In this document: one piece after another, positions 47,357 to 55,541 of the stretch
Numbering within the stretch: position 1 is the stretch's first letter
Layout: each line of letters begins with the position of its first letter
NCBI GenBank assembly: GCA_963765135.1
Contig: CAVXUX010000001.1
Span: 248,001 to 312,000 of the forward strand
DNA: 64,000 nt
Direction: 5' to 3'
Source: JACVRW01 sp963765135
GTDB lineage: Bacteria > Actinomycetota > Thermoleophilia > Solirubrobacterales > Thermoleophilaceae
The notes under the pieces: model-generated
Told to the model about the DNA's origin: nothing
What the model saw: only the letters and a program-made list of their open reading frames with translations
Database searches by the model: none
Made by a program: the position numbers and the translations under genes

Positions 47357-48664
47357 ATGGCCGGTCTAGTCATCGTGGGCGCCCAGTGGGGCGACGAGGG
47401 GAAGGGCAAGGTCGTCGACCTGCTCGCCGAGCAGGCGGACCTCGTGATCCGCTTCCAGGGCGGCAACAACGCCGGCCACACGATCGTGCGGGACGGCGAG
47501 ACGTTCAAGTTCCACCTGATCCCGTCGGGGATCCTCTACCCCGGCAAGCTGTGCGCGATCGGCAACGGCGTGGTGGTCGACCCGAAGGTGCTGACCGAGG
47601 AGATCGCCGAGCTGTCGCGGCGCCGGATCGACCTGAGCGGTCTGCGCATCTCGGCCAACGCGCACCTGATCATGCCGTACCACAAGCTGCTCGACCACGC
47701 CGGCGAGGCCCAGCTCGGCAAGCTCCAGATCGGCACCACCCGCCGCGGCATCGGACCGTGCTACGCGGACAAGGCCGCCCGCCTGGGCATCCGCATGCAG
47801 GACCTGCTCGACGAGAAGATCCTGCGCAAGAAGATCTACACCGCCCTGACGCCCAAGCAGCTGATGCTGCGTCCGTTCGCCAAGGACCCCGAGCTCGACC
47901 TGCACGCGATGACCGAGGAGTACCGCATCCTCGGCCATCGGCTGGAGCCCTACATCGCCGACACCCCGCCGATCGCCTGGCGCGTGCTCGACGCCGGCGG
48001 CCTGGTCGTCTTCGAGGGAGCTCAGGGCGCGCTGCTCGACATCGACCACGGGACCTACCCGTTCGTGACCTCCTCGAACACCGTCGCCGGCGCGGCGTGC
48101 GCCGGCGCCGGCGTCGGCCCGCGCTCGATCGACGACGTCTGGGGGATCGCCAAGGCCTACACCACGCGTGTCGGCGCCGGGCCGTTCCCAACCGAGCTCG
48201 ACGACGCCCTCGGCGAGCGCATCCGCGAGTCCGGCGGCGAGTTCGGCACGACCACCGGCCGGCCGCGGCGCACGGGGTGGATCGACCTGGTCGCCCTCCG
48301 CTACGCCACGCGCATCAACGGGCTGACCGGTCTCGTGGTGACCAAGCTGGACGTGCTGACCGGCATCGACCCGCTCTACGTCGGGGTGCGCTACCTCGGC
48401 CCGGAGGGCGCGACGTTCGACGAGTTCCCGTACCACCAGTCGATCGTGCACAAGGTCACCGGCGACCTGGTGGAGCTGCCCGGCTGGCACGAGGACATCT
48501 CCGGCGTGCGCTCGATCGACGAGCTGCCGGCCACCGCCCAGTCCTATCTGGACTTCATCTCCGACTACCTCGGCATCCCGGTCGTGATGGTCGGCGTGGG
48601 CCCCGCGCGCGACGAGATGATCTGGACCGGCGCCGCGGAGCGCATGCGGCCCGCCGCCGCCTAG
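47357..48664 (+). CDS. purA: adenylosuccinate synthase
   Basis: A 435-residue GTP-dependent enzyme that makes adenylosuccinate from IMP and aspartate. Clear motifs: VGAQWGDEGKGKVVDLLA (P-loop with catalytic Asp), GGNNAGHTIV (catalytic His), TTRRGIGPCYADKAAR, EGAQGALLDIDHGTYPFVTSSN and TTTGRPRRTGWID. Full length. Its stop overlaps the convergent RDD gene. Confidence 0.96.
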   Translation: MAGLVIVGAQWGDEGKGKVVDLLAEQADLVIRFQGGNNAGHTIVRDGETFKFHLIPSGILYPGKLCAIGNGVVVDPKVLTEEIAELSRRRIDLSGLRISANAHLIMPYHKLLDHAGEAQLGKLQIGTTRRGIGPCYADKAARLGIRMQDLLDEKILRKKIYTALTPKQLMLRPFAKDPELDLHAMTEEYRILGHRLEPYIADTPPIAWRVLDAGGLVVFEGAQGALLDIDHGTYPFVTSSNTVAGAACAGAGVGPRSIDDVWGIAKAYTTRVGAGPFPTELDDALGERIRESGGEFGTTTGRPRRTGWIDLVALRYATRINGLTGLVVTKLDVLTGIDPLYVGVRYLGPEGATFDEFPYHQSIVHKVTGDLVELPGWHEDISGVRSIDELPATAQSYLDFISDYLGIPVVMVGVGPARDEMIWTGAAERMRPAAA

Positions 48665-49266
48665 GCCCTGACCACGTGGGTCGAGACGACCATGTCGTGC
48701 AGGCAGCGGTTCTGGTCGTCCCATAGCGGCCACAGGTAGTCGAGCAGCGTCGGGATCGAGAGGAAGAAGCTGCCCACGAACCCGAACAGCAGGCCCTTGA
48801 CGACGACCTCGCGCAGGAAGCCGAAGCCGATGTCCACCGGCACGCCGGTGTCGCGCACGATTCGGATGCCGACAATCTGCTTGCCCCAGGTCTGCCCATT
48901 GTGGGCGCCCTGCCGCCCCACCAGCAGCGGCGCGTAGAAGAGCACGGCGACCAGGTACAGCAGCGAGGAGAGGATCGCGGTCAAGATCCCGCCGGCGTCG
49001 CTGCTCAGCCAGACCACCACGATCAGCACGATCAGCAGCGTCACGGGGATGAGCAGGATCAGCCAGTCCAGCAGCGTGGCGCCCACTCGCGAGCCCCACG
49101 AGGCCAGCTGCTTCCCCTCCCAGCCAGACGGCGCGGCGATCGGCTGCTGCCAGCCGCTCGGCGGCGTCTCGGGCCCGTCCGGGATCGGGACGTAGGGCGC
49201 CGGCGGGCCGTTTGCCGGCGCCTGCGGGCCCTCGGGTGGAGTCGATCCGCTTTCCATGGCGCCCAT
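48661..49266 (-). CDS. RDD-family membrane protein
   Basis: A 201-residue protein with a Pro-rich cytoplasmic N-terminus (about 60 residues) and three or four helices. RDD features: SWGSRVGATLLDWLILLIP (Arg and Asp in helix 1) and QTWGKQIVGIRIVRDTG, ending CLHDMVVSTHVV. The function is unknown; members are linked to transport or protein insertion. ATG 49266 overlaps the stop of the next upstream gene (TGATG). Confidence 0.88.
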   Translation of the reverse strand: MGAMESGSTPPEGPQAPANGPPAPYVPIPDGPETPPSGWQQPIAAPSGWEGKQLASWGSRVGATLLDWLILLIPVTLLIVLIVVVWLSSDAGGILTAILSSLLYLVAVLFYAPLLVGRQGAHNGQTWGKQIVGIRIVRDTGVPVDIGFGFLREVVVKGLLFGFVGSFFLSIPTLLDYLWPLWDDQNRCLHDMVVSTHVVRA

Positions 49267-49920
49267 CAAACCATCGGTGCAGGCGGCAACACGGCCTGCT
49301 CCCCGCGCCGCAGGAAGCGCAGCGCGAGCGCCAGCGAGGCCAGCAGCGCCGTCACCGCCAGCGTGATCTGCACGCTGAGCAGGCCCTCGCGAGTCCAGTA
49401 GACGTCGTCGAGCTCCAGCAGCAGCGCCGACTCGTCGAGCGTCAGGCCCATCCCCACGCCGAACGGCACCGCCAGCTTCAGCTCGAGGTCCTCGTCGCGC
49501 GTCAGGATCGCCGCGGCTCCCGCGGCGAAGGCGATCACGATGCCGGGCACGAAATGATGGATGTGCCGGCGCCCCACCCGCAGGTTGCGGAAGGGCCCCA
49601 CGCGCGGCTGCTGGCGCAGCAGGTAGGTGATCGCCCGCGCGCGCGATGAACGTCCCCACGAACGAGGTGAGCAGGTTGAACGTCGCGTTCTCGCGCGTGG
49701 ACACCTCGGCGTAGCCCGCGCGCGCGACCTGAGCCGTCTCGGCCACCGCCTCCTCGGCCGCCAGCAGCAGGTTGGGCGCCTCGCTCGGCAGCGGCGCGGA
49801 GCCCCTCCGCCACACGCGCCCGACCTCGCCGGCCACGACGGCGGCCAGCGCCGCCCCGGCCACAGCTCCGAGCGCAACCGTGCCGCGGTCGGCGGCCAGC
49901 GGACGGCGCCGCAGCCTCAG
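49266..49920 (-). CDS. conserved membrane protein, one frame break
   Basis: About 217 residues. A first helix (TVALGAVAGAALAAVVAGEV), a polar region with RENATFNLLTSFVGTFIAR, then after a +1 change near 49640 ITYLLRQQPRVGP, RRHIHHFVPGIVIAFAAGAA and LAVPFGVGMGLTLDESALLL. The two His of HIHHFVPG and the Asp-Glu of TLDESA inside helices suggest a membrane metal or lipid site, but I cannot name the family. No ATG or GTG lies before helix 1; a CTG at 49920 overlapping the previous stop is the best start, and GTG 49863 would cut into the helix. Confidence 0.65.
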
Positions 49921-50550
49921 AGCAGCTCCTCCTCCGGCACCTGGCGCACCACCCGCGCCGGCACGCCCATCACCACCGCGCGGGCCGGGACGTCCGCGGT
50001 CACCACGGCGCCCGCGGCCACGAACGCCTCCTCGCCCACCTCGATCCCCGGCAGCAGCACCGCCCCGGCACCGATCCGGCAGGCCCGCCGCAGCGTTGGG
50101 CCACGCAGCTCCTGGCCGGGACCGCGCCGGCCCGCCGTCGGGTCGTTGGCGGTGATGACCCCCGGCGCGACGAACACGTCGTCCTCCACCACGGTCCAGG
50201 CGGTGATGTACGCGTTGGTCTGCAGCCGCACGCGCTGCGCCGATCCGGACGTCGTTCTCCACCGACGCTCCCCGGCCGACCACGCTGCCCGCGCCGATCG
50301 CAGTCCGCTCACGCACGTGCGCCTGGTCGCCCACGACGCAACCGTCGCCCAGCTCCGCGCCTGCCAGCACCACGGCGCCCGCGCCGACCGAGACGCCGTC
50401 GCCCAGCCGCGCCGGCCCGGGCTGCTCGCCCGCCGCGCTGGAGCCCGCCGCCAAGACGGGGGGCTTGCCGATCACGCAGCCGTCGCCCAGCCGCACGTCG
50501 CTCCCCAGCACCGTGCCGGGGTAGACCGCGGGCTCAGACCCGGGCGGCAC
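49917..50550 (-). CDS. left-handed beta-helix acyltransferase (WbpD-like), one frame break
   Basis: About 210 residues made of hexapeptide repeats (GSDVRLGDGCVIG, GDGVSVGAGAVVLAG, GAGSVVGRGASVENDVRIG), then after a +1 change near 50240 NAYITAWTVVEDDVFVAPGV, ACRIGAGAVLLPGIEVGEEA and AVVMGVPARVVR. The size, the order and the neighbouring 6-dehydrogenase, Gfo/Idh and 2-epimerase genes fit the N-acetyltransferase step (WbpD) of UDP-diacetamido-uronate synthesis. GTG 50550 overlaps the oxidoreductase gene by 17 bp. Confidence 0.8.
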
Positions 50551-51529
50551 GCGAGCTCTCCCGCAGCGACTGCTGGAGCGCCTCGAGCACCCGCACCACG
50601 CGCAGCCCGGCCTCGCCACCCGAGCGCGGCTCGGCGCCGTCGCGCACGCGGTCCACGAAGTGCGCGCACTCCACGCGCAGGGGCTCGTCGTTGGGCACCC
50701 GCGGCGAGAACGTATCCCCGGAGCGGGCGATGTACTCGCCGTAGGAGGACCAGTTCTCGTCGAAGCCCTTGTCGTAGACGGTCAGCTTGCGCTCCAGCTC
50801 CATGTCGTCGAAGGTCGCCATCTTCTTCGAGCCCACGACCGTGAAGCGGCGCTCCTTGTGGGGGTCGAGCCAGGACAGGTGCATGTGCGCCGCCAGCCCG
50901 GAGGGGAAGCGCAGGAAGCAGAAGACCACGTCCTCGATGCCCTCCTGCATGTAGCTCTCGCCGACCGCGCGGCACTCGTTCGGCTCCTCTCCCGCCAGCC
51001 GCAGGATCACCGACACGTCGTGCGCGCCCAGGGACCAGAGCGCGTTCTCGTCGGGGCGCAGCACGCCCAGGTTGAGGCGATTCGAGTAGACGTAGCGCAC
51101 GTCGCCCAGCTCGCCGCCGTCCACGAGCTGCTTGAGCGCCTCGACGCCGGGGTGGTACTCGAGCAGGTGGCCGACCATGAGAACGCGCTCCTGCGCGCGG
51201 GCCGCGGCTACGACCTGCTCGGCCTCGTCGACCGACTGCGCGAGCGGCTTCTCGACGAAGCAGTGCTTGCCGGCCTCGAGCACCCGCAGCGCCAGAGCGG
51301 CGTGGCTCGAGACCGGCGTGGCGAGGGCGACCGCGTCGAGGGTGTCGTCGGAGAGCAGGTCGTCGAGCGAGGTCGTGCCGCGCGCGCCCGGGAAGGCCGG
51401 CGCGTTGCGCTCGACGCGCTCCTCGGACTCGTCGCAGAGCCAGGCCAGCTCGGTGTCGGGGATCCGGTCGAAGTTGCGGGCGAGGTTCGGGCCCCAGTAG
51501 CCGAGTCCAGCGACGCCGATCCGGGTCAC
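50534..51529 (-). CDS. Gfo/Idh/MocA-family oxidoreductase (WbpB-like)
   Basis: A 331-residue NAD(P)-dependent sugar dehydrogenase. N-terminal Rossmann motif GVAGLGYWGPNLARNF; EKPLAQS with the conserved Lys near 95; C-terminal domain with GAHDVSVILRLAG, where the His acts in catalysis. In this neighbourhood it most likely oxidises C-3 of a UDP-N-acetyl-hexosaminuronate (WbpB role). GTG 51529 overlaps the dehydrogenase stop (GTGA). Confidence 0.88.
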   Translation of the reverse strand: MTRIGVAGLGYWGPNLARNFDRIPDTELAWLCDESEERVERNAPAFPGARGTTSLDDLLSDDTLDAVALATPVSSHAALALRVLEAGKHCFVEKPLAQSVDEAEQVVAAARAQERVLMVGHLLEYHPGVEALKQLVDGGELGDVRYVYSNRLNLGVLRPDENALWSLGAHDVSVILRLAGEEPNECRAVGESYMQEGIEDVVFCFLRFPSGLAAHMHLSWLDPHKERRFTVVGSKKMATFDDMELERKLTVYDKGFDENWSSYGEYIARSGDTFSPRVPNDEPLRVECAHFVDRVRDGAEPRSGGEAGLRVVRVLEALQQSLRESSRAARV

Positions 51530-52761
51530 AGGCGCACGAGATTGGGGGACTCGATGCCGCGGGTCACGCCGCGGAAGTCCACCACGAGCGGTGCCTCCTG
51601 CACCAGCCGCTGCAGATCGAGGCCCGGGTGGGCGGTCACGATCGCCACGCAGTCCGCGTCCTCGGGCCACTCGCTGCGCAACCCGAGGTCGGGCAGCTCG
51701 GGCACGAACTCGTCGTGGTAGGAGACCTCGGCGCCCTGCTCGCGCAGCAGCCGAACGATCCGCAGCGCCGGCGACTCGCGCATGTCGCCCACCCCCGGCT
51801 TGTACGACACGCCGACGATCGAGATGCGCGAACCCTTGACCGGCTTGGCCTGCTCGTTGAGCGCGCGCGAGATCCGGTCCACGCAGAAGTACGGCATGCG
51901 CTGGTTGACCTCGCCGGCCAGCTCCACGAACTCGGTCTGCATGTCGAACTCGCGCGCGCGCCAGGCGAGGTAGAACGGGTCCACCGGCAGGCAGTGGCCG
52001 CCCATGCCCGGCCCCGGCTTGAACGACATGAAGCCGTACGGCTTGGTCGCGGCGGCGTCGACGACCTCCCAGACGTCGATGCCCATGCGGTCGCACAGGA
52101 TCGCCAGCTCGTTCACGAGGGCGATGTTCACCGAGCGGAAGATGTTCTCGAGCAGCTTGGTCAGCTCGGCCGACTCCGGCGTGGACACCTGCACCACGTC
52201 GTCGCAGACGTGCTCGTACAGCTCGGCGGCGCGCCGCCGGCACTCGTCGGTCAGGCCGCCCACGATCTTGGGCGTGTTGCGCAGCGTGTAGTCGGTGCGG
52301 CCGGGGTCGATGCGCTCCGGCGAGAAGGCGAGGTAGAAGTCGCGCCCGGCCGCGAGGCCCGACTCCTCGAGCAGCGGACCGAAGCGCTCCCGCGTGGTGC
52401 CCGGGTAGGTGGTCGACTCGAGCACGACCAGCTGGCCGGCCTGGAGCACGTTCGCCAGCGCGGTGCCGGTGTCGATCAGCGGCTGGAGGTCCGGCTCGCG
52501 GTTGGGCGTCAGCGGCGTCGGCACGGCCACGACGACCGCGTCGACCTTGGCCAGGTCGGCGTAGCGCTGCGTCGGGTGGAAGCGCTCGGAGATCGCCTGC
52601 AGCGCCTCGTCCGGCACGTCCTCGATGTGCGAGCGCCCCTCGCCCAGGGACGCGACCACGCGCGCGTTGACGTCCACGCCCACCACGTCGTGCCCCGCCT
52701 CGGCGAAGGCGACGACCAGCGGCAGACCCACATATCCCAGCCCGATGACCCCGATCTTCAT
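51526..52761 (-). CDS. nucleotide-sugar 6-dehydrogenase (WbpA/WecC type)
   Basis: A 411-residue enzyme that oxidises C-6 of a UDP-HexNAc to the uronate with two NAD. Motifs: MKIGVIGLGYVGLPLVVAF (NAD site), VPTPLTPNREPDL, LESTTYPGTT (with the conserved Thr), FSPERIDPG, LLENIFRSVNIALVNE (catalytic Lys replaced by the Glu-Asn segment order typical of HexNAc enzymes) and GPGMGGHCLPVDPFYL with the catalytic Cys. ATG 52761 overlaps the epimerase stop (ATGA). Confidence 0.9.
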   Translation of the reverse strand: MKIGVIGLGYVGLPLVVAFAEAGHDVVGVDVNARVVASLGEGRSHIEDVPDEALQAISERFHPTQRYADLAKVDAVVVAVPTPLTPNREPDLQPLIDTGTALANVLQAGQLVVLESTTYPGTTRERFGPLLEESGLAAGRDFYLAFSPERIDPGRTDYTLRNTPKIVGGLTDECRRRAAELYEHVCDDVVQVSTPESAELTKLLENIFRSVNIALVNELAILCDRMGIDVWEVVDAAATKPYGFMSFKPGPGMGGHCLPVDPFYLAWRAREFDMQTEFVELAGEVNQRMPYFCVDRISRALNEQAKPVKGSRISIVGVSYKPGVGDMRESPALRIVRLLREQGAEVSYHDEFVPELPDLGLRSEWPEDADCVAIVTAHPGLDLQRLVQEAPLVVDFRGVTRGIESPNLVRL

Positions 52762-53837
52762 AGGCGCGCAGTGTAGGCCGAGACGGCGTCGCGAACCCGT
52801 TCGGCGGCTCGGCCGCCGCCGTAGAGCTCGGGACGCTCGGCCGGCGGCGTGCGCTCCAGCGCGGCGAGCGCGGCCTCGCGATCCAGGTCCACGAGCACGT
52901 TCCAGCCGGCGTCCACGGTCTCCACCCACTCGGTGGTGTCGCGCAACGTCACGCACGGCACGCCGAGCAGGTAGGCCTCCTTCTGCACCCCGCCCGAGTC
53001 GGTCAGGATCGCGCGCGCGTGGCGCGCCAGCTCGAGGAAGTCGAGGTAGCCGAGCGGCGGCACGAGTGTCACGCCGTCGAGGCGGTCGAGCAGGCCGGCG
53101 CGCCTCGAGCCGCGCACGCGTGCGCGGATGGACCGGGAAGACGACCGGCTGGGGCAGCGCCTCCAGCAGCGCCGACCAGGCGCTCGAGCCGGGTCGGGGT
53201 CGTCGACGTTGCCCGCGCGGTGGGCGGTCACCACGAGGTAGGCACTCGGCTCCAGGCCGAGCTCGGCCAGGATCGTCGAGCGATCGGCGGCGATCTCGCG
53301 GAACGCCAGCGAGACGTCGGCCATGACGTCGCCGACCAGGTGCGCCTCGCCGTGCACGCCCTCGCGCGCGAGGTTGTCCATCGCGGTCTGAGTCGAGCAG
53401 AGCAGCAGGTCGCTGGCGTGATCGGTCAGGACCCGGTTGAGCTCCTCTGGCATGGAGCGATCGAACGACCGCATGCCGGCCTCGACGTGTCCGACCGGGA
53501 TGTCGGCCTGCGCGGCGGCGAGGGCGCCGGCCAGCGTGGAGTTGGTGTCGCCGTAGACGAGCGCCAGGCCGGGGCGCAGCTCGGCCAGCACCGGCTCCAG
53601 CGCCGCGAGGATGCGCGCCGTCTGCTCGGTGTTGGAGCCGGACCCGGCGCCCAGCTCGCGGTCGGGCGCAGGGATGCCGAGCTCCTCGAAGAAGACCTTC
53701 GACAGCTCGTCGTCGTAGTGCTGGCCCGTGTGGACGAGCAGCTCCTCGTGGCGTTCCCGGAGCAGGCGCGAGACGGCGGCGGCCTTCACGAACTGAGGCC
53801 GGTTACCGACGATCGTGACAATTCGCACGGAATTCAT
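52758..53837 (-). CDS. wecB: UDP-N-acetylglucosamine 2-epimerase (non-hydrolysing), internal garbled stretch
   Basis: A 359-residue GT-B-fold epimerase. IVTIVGNRPQFVKAAAVSR is closer to WbpI-type enzymes (RPQFIKAA) than to E. coli WecB. HTGQHYDDELS, VYGDTNSTLAG, VEAGMRSFDRSMPEE, DSGGVQKEAYLLGVP and RDTTEWVE are present. Between about 53090 and 53210 the residues read as nonsense, but three successive +1 steps restore a normal sequence (ERLSALLEALPQPVVFPVHP then RTRARLEA), and the net change of three returns to frame. First gene of the minus-strand sugar operon; the ATG at 53837 begins at the domain. Confidence 0.86.
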   Translation of the reverse strand: MNSVRIVTIVGNRPQFVKAAAVSRLLRERHEELLVHTGQHYDDELSKVFFEELGIPAPDRELGAGSGSNTEQTARILAALEPVLAELRPGLALVYGDTNSTLAGALAAAQADIPVGHVEAGMRSFDRSMPEELNRVLTDHASDLLLCSTQTAMDNLAREGVHGEAHLVGDVMADVSLAFREIAADRSTILAELGLEPSAYLVVTAHRAGNVDDPDPARAPGRRCWRRCPSRSSSRSIRARVRGSRRAGLLDRLDGVTLVPPLGYLDFLELARHARAILTDSGGVQKEAYLLGVPCVTLRDTTEWVETVDAGWNVLVDLDREAALAALERTPPAERPELYGGGRAAERVRDAVSAYTARL

Positions 53838-53852
53838 GAATCGGGCGTAAAC

Positions 53853-53975
53853 ATGGACATTCGTATGACGAAGGTGCTCGAAGGTGCGCTGGGGCTGGCG
53901 GCGGACGTGGCCCGCCACGTGGCCTGGTTCGTCCAGCACCAGGTTCAGCCCAGCCCGCGCGTGCGCGACGACTAG
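53853..53975 (+). CDS. possible 40-residue small protein
   Basis: A short frame (MDIRMTKVLEGALGLAADVA start, PSPRVRDD end) that fits exactly between the divergent epimerase start (53837) and the convergent aminotransferase stop, with which its own stop overlaps. The middle could form an amphipathic helix with Trp and His. No ribosome-binding site stands out. It may simply be chance; the placement is the main support. Confidence 0.35.
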   Translation: MDIRMTKVLEGALGLAADVARHVAWFVQHQVQPSPRVRDD

Positions 53976-54790
53976 CCGGCCCTCGCCAGCTCAGCCTCCA
54001 CATGCGCACGGAAGGCCGCGGCGGCCTCGCGCGTGCGCGGTCCCTCCTCGAACTCCACGTCCTCGATCGCGCCGATCGACTGCACCTCGCGGATCGTCGA
54101 CGCCAGGAAGGCCTCGCGGGCGTCCATGACCGTCTCGGTCGGGCAGGGCCGCTCGTCCACGTCGACCAGGCGCATCAGCCGATCGCGCGTGATCGACGCC
54201 AGGATGTGCTCGTCGAGCGGCGGCGTGCACAGGGCGCCGTCCCCGTCGACCCAGAACAGGGACGAAGTGGGCGCCTCGAGCACGCGGCCGTGCGGGGTGA
54301 CAAGCAGCGCCTCGTCGAAGCCGCGCTCCTGCGCCAGGCGCGTGGTGAGCATGTTGGCGGCGTAGGAGAGCGACTTGACGCCGTCGAGCACGCGCGTGGG
54401 CGCGTAGGTGACGATCGCCAGCCGCACCCCGCCCGGCTTCGCCGGCGCCGGCTCGGTGAGCAGCAGCCGGCGGCCGCCGCGGGTGATCACGATCCGCAGC
54501 GAGCCGTCGAAGGCGCTCCCGCCGCGGGCGTCGAGCAGCTCCGGGATCTCGCTCTCGAGCTCGCGGCGGAACACGTCCGGCAGGCGAAGGTTCGCCCCCG
54601 ACCGCTCCAGGCGGTCGAGGTGATCGGCGAGCGCGAAGGCGGTCCCGTCGTAGACGCGGATCACCTCGAAGGCCCCATCGCCGCGCAGCAGACCCTCGTC
54701 GGTGACGGGGATCGTGAGGTCGTCAGCGGGGGCGATCTGGCCGTCGAGGGAGCCCAGCTCGGCCGTCTTCAAGGCGGTGTCGTCTGCCAT
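53972..54790 (-). CDS. class IV aminotransferase (BCAT/ADC lyase/D-AAT fold)
   Basis: A 272-residue fold-type IV PLP enzyme. TDEGLLRGDGAFEVIRVYDG at the N-terminus, the PLP lysine in GVKSLSYAANMLTTRLA (near 144) and the phosphate-binding loop DEALLVTPHGRVLEAPTSSLF. The family covers branched-chain aminotransferase, D-amino acid aminotransferase and aminodeoxychorismate lyase; the length is close to the latter two. It is divergent from the GntR regulator. Confidence 0.88.
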   Translation of the reverse strand: MADDTALKTAELGSLDGQIAPADDLTIPVTDEGLLRGDGAFEVIRVYDGTAFALADHLDRLERSGANLRLPDVFRRELESEIPELLDARGGSAFDGSLRIVITRGGRRLLLTEPAPAKPGGVRLAIVTYAPTRVLDGVKSLSYAANMLTTRLAQERGFDEALLVTPHGRVLEAPTSSLFWVDGDGALCTPPLDEHILASITRDRLMRLVDVDERPCPTETVMDAREAFLASTIREVQSIGAIEDVEFEEGPRTREAAAAFRAHVEAELARAG

Positions 54791-54849
54791 GCAGAGATCT
54801 TGTCAGACGCCGCGTGACGCTCTCCGAAACTGCTTGTATGCTAGTCGAC

Positions 54850-55539
54850 ATGCGCATCCAGCTGAGTGATCGAGCCAGCGGTGGGTCGGCCAGGGACCAG
54901 GTCTACGTCGCGCTCCGGGAGGGCATCGTCTCCGCCGAGCTCGAGCCCGGCCGCCGGCTCTCCGAGAACGAGCTGGCCGAGGCGCTGGGCGTCAGCCGCA
55001 CTCCCGTCCGAGAGGCGCTGGTGCGCTTGCGCGACGAGCGCCTGGTGGCGATCGTGCCGCAGCTCGGCACCTTCGTGACGCTGATCAGCACGGACGCCAT
55101 CGCCGACGCCGCCTTCGTCCGCGAGGCGCTCGAGTGCAGCGCCATCCGCCTGGCGACCGAGCGCACCACCGAGCGTGAGCTGGAGGAGCTTCAGGCCAAC
55201 CTCGCCGCCCAGGATCGGGCCGAGACCGACGGCGACACCGAGGCGTTCGATCGCCTCGACGAGGCGCTGCACCGGACCCTCTGCGAGCTCAGCGGGCGCG
55301 AGATCGCTTGGTCGCTCAGCCGGCGCGCCAACGGGCACCTCGATCGCGTGCGCCGGCTCAGCCTGCCCGAGCCCGGCTACCTCGGCGAGATGGTCGCCGA
55401 ACACCGTGCCGTCGTGGCGGCCGTCGCCGACCACGACCCGGACGCCGCCGAGGCGGCGCTGCGCCACCACCTGCGCATGGTCCTGTCGAGCCTGCCCAGC
55501 ATCAGGGCCGCGCACCCCGACTACTTCGAGGAGCCCTAG
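54850..55539 (+). CDS. GntR-family regulator, FCD (FadR) subfamily
   Basis: A 229-residue repressor. The winged helix-turn-helix is SARDQVYVALREGIVSAELE with LSENELAEALGVSRTPVREAL; the all-helical FCD effector domain follows (FVREALECSAIRLA, HHLRMVL with likely metal/ligand His). Alternative starts are GTG 54814 and ATG 54838; 54850 begins just before the domain. A TATGCT box overlaps the second start, so transcripts may be nearly leaderless. It ends two bases before pdhA and probably controls it. Confidence 0.88.
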   Translation: MRIQLSDRASGGSARDQVYVALREGIVSAELEPGRRLSENELAEALGVSRTPVREALVRLRDERLVAIVPQLGTFVTLISTDAIADAAFVREALECSAIRLATERTTERELEELQANLAAQDRAETDGDTEAFDRLDEALHRTLCELSGREIAWSLSRRANGHLDRVRRLSLPEPGYLGEMVAEHRAVVAAVADHDPDAAEAALRHHLRMVLSSLPSIRAAHPDYFEEP

Positions 55540-55541
55540 CC

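Noticed and set aside
53972..54790. The class IV aminotransferase as the missing WbpE step
   Set aside because: WbpE enzymes are fold-type I (DegT/DnrJ/EryC1) aminotransferases; this protein is fold-type IV and is on its own unit.
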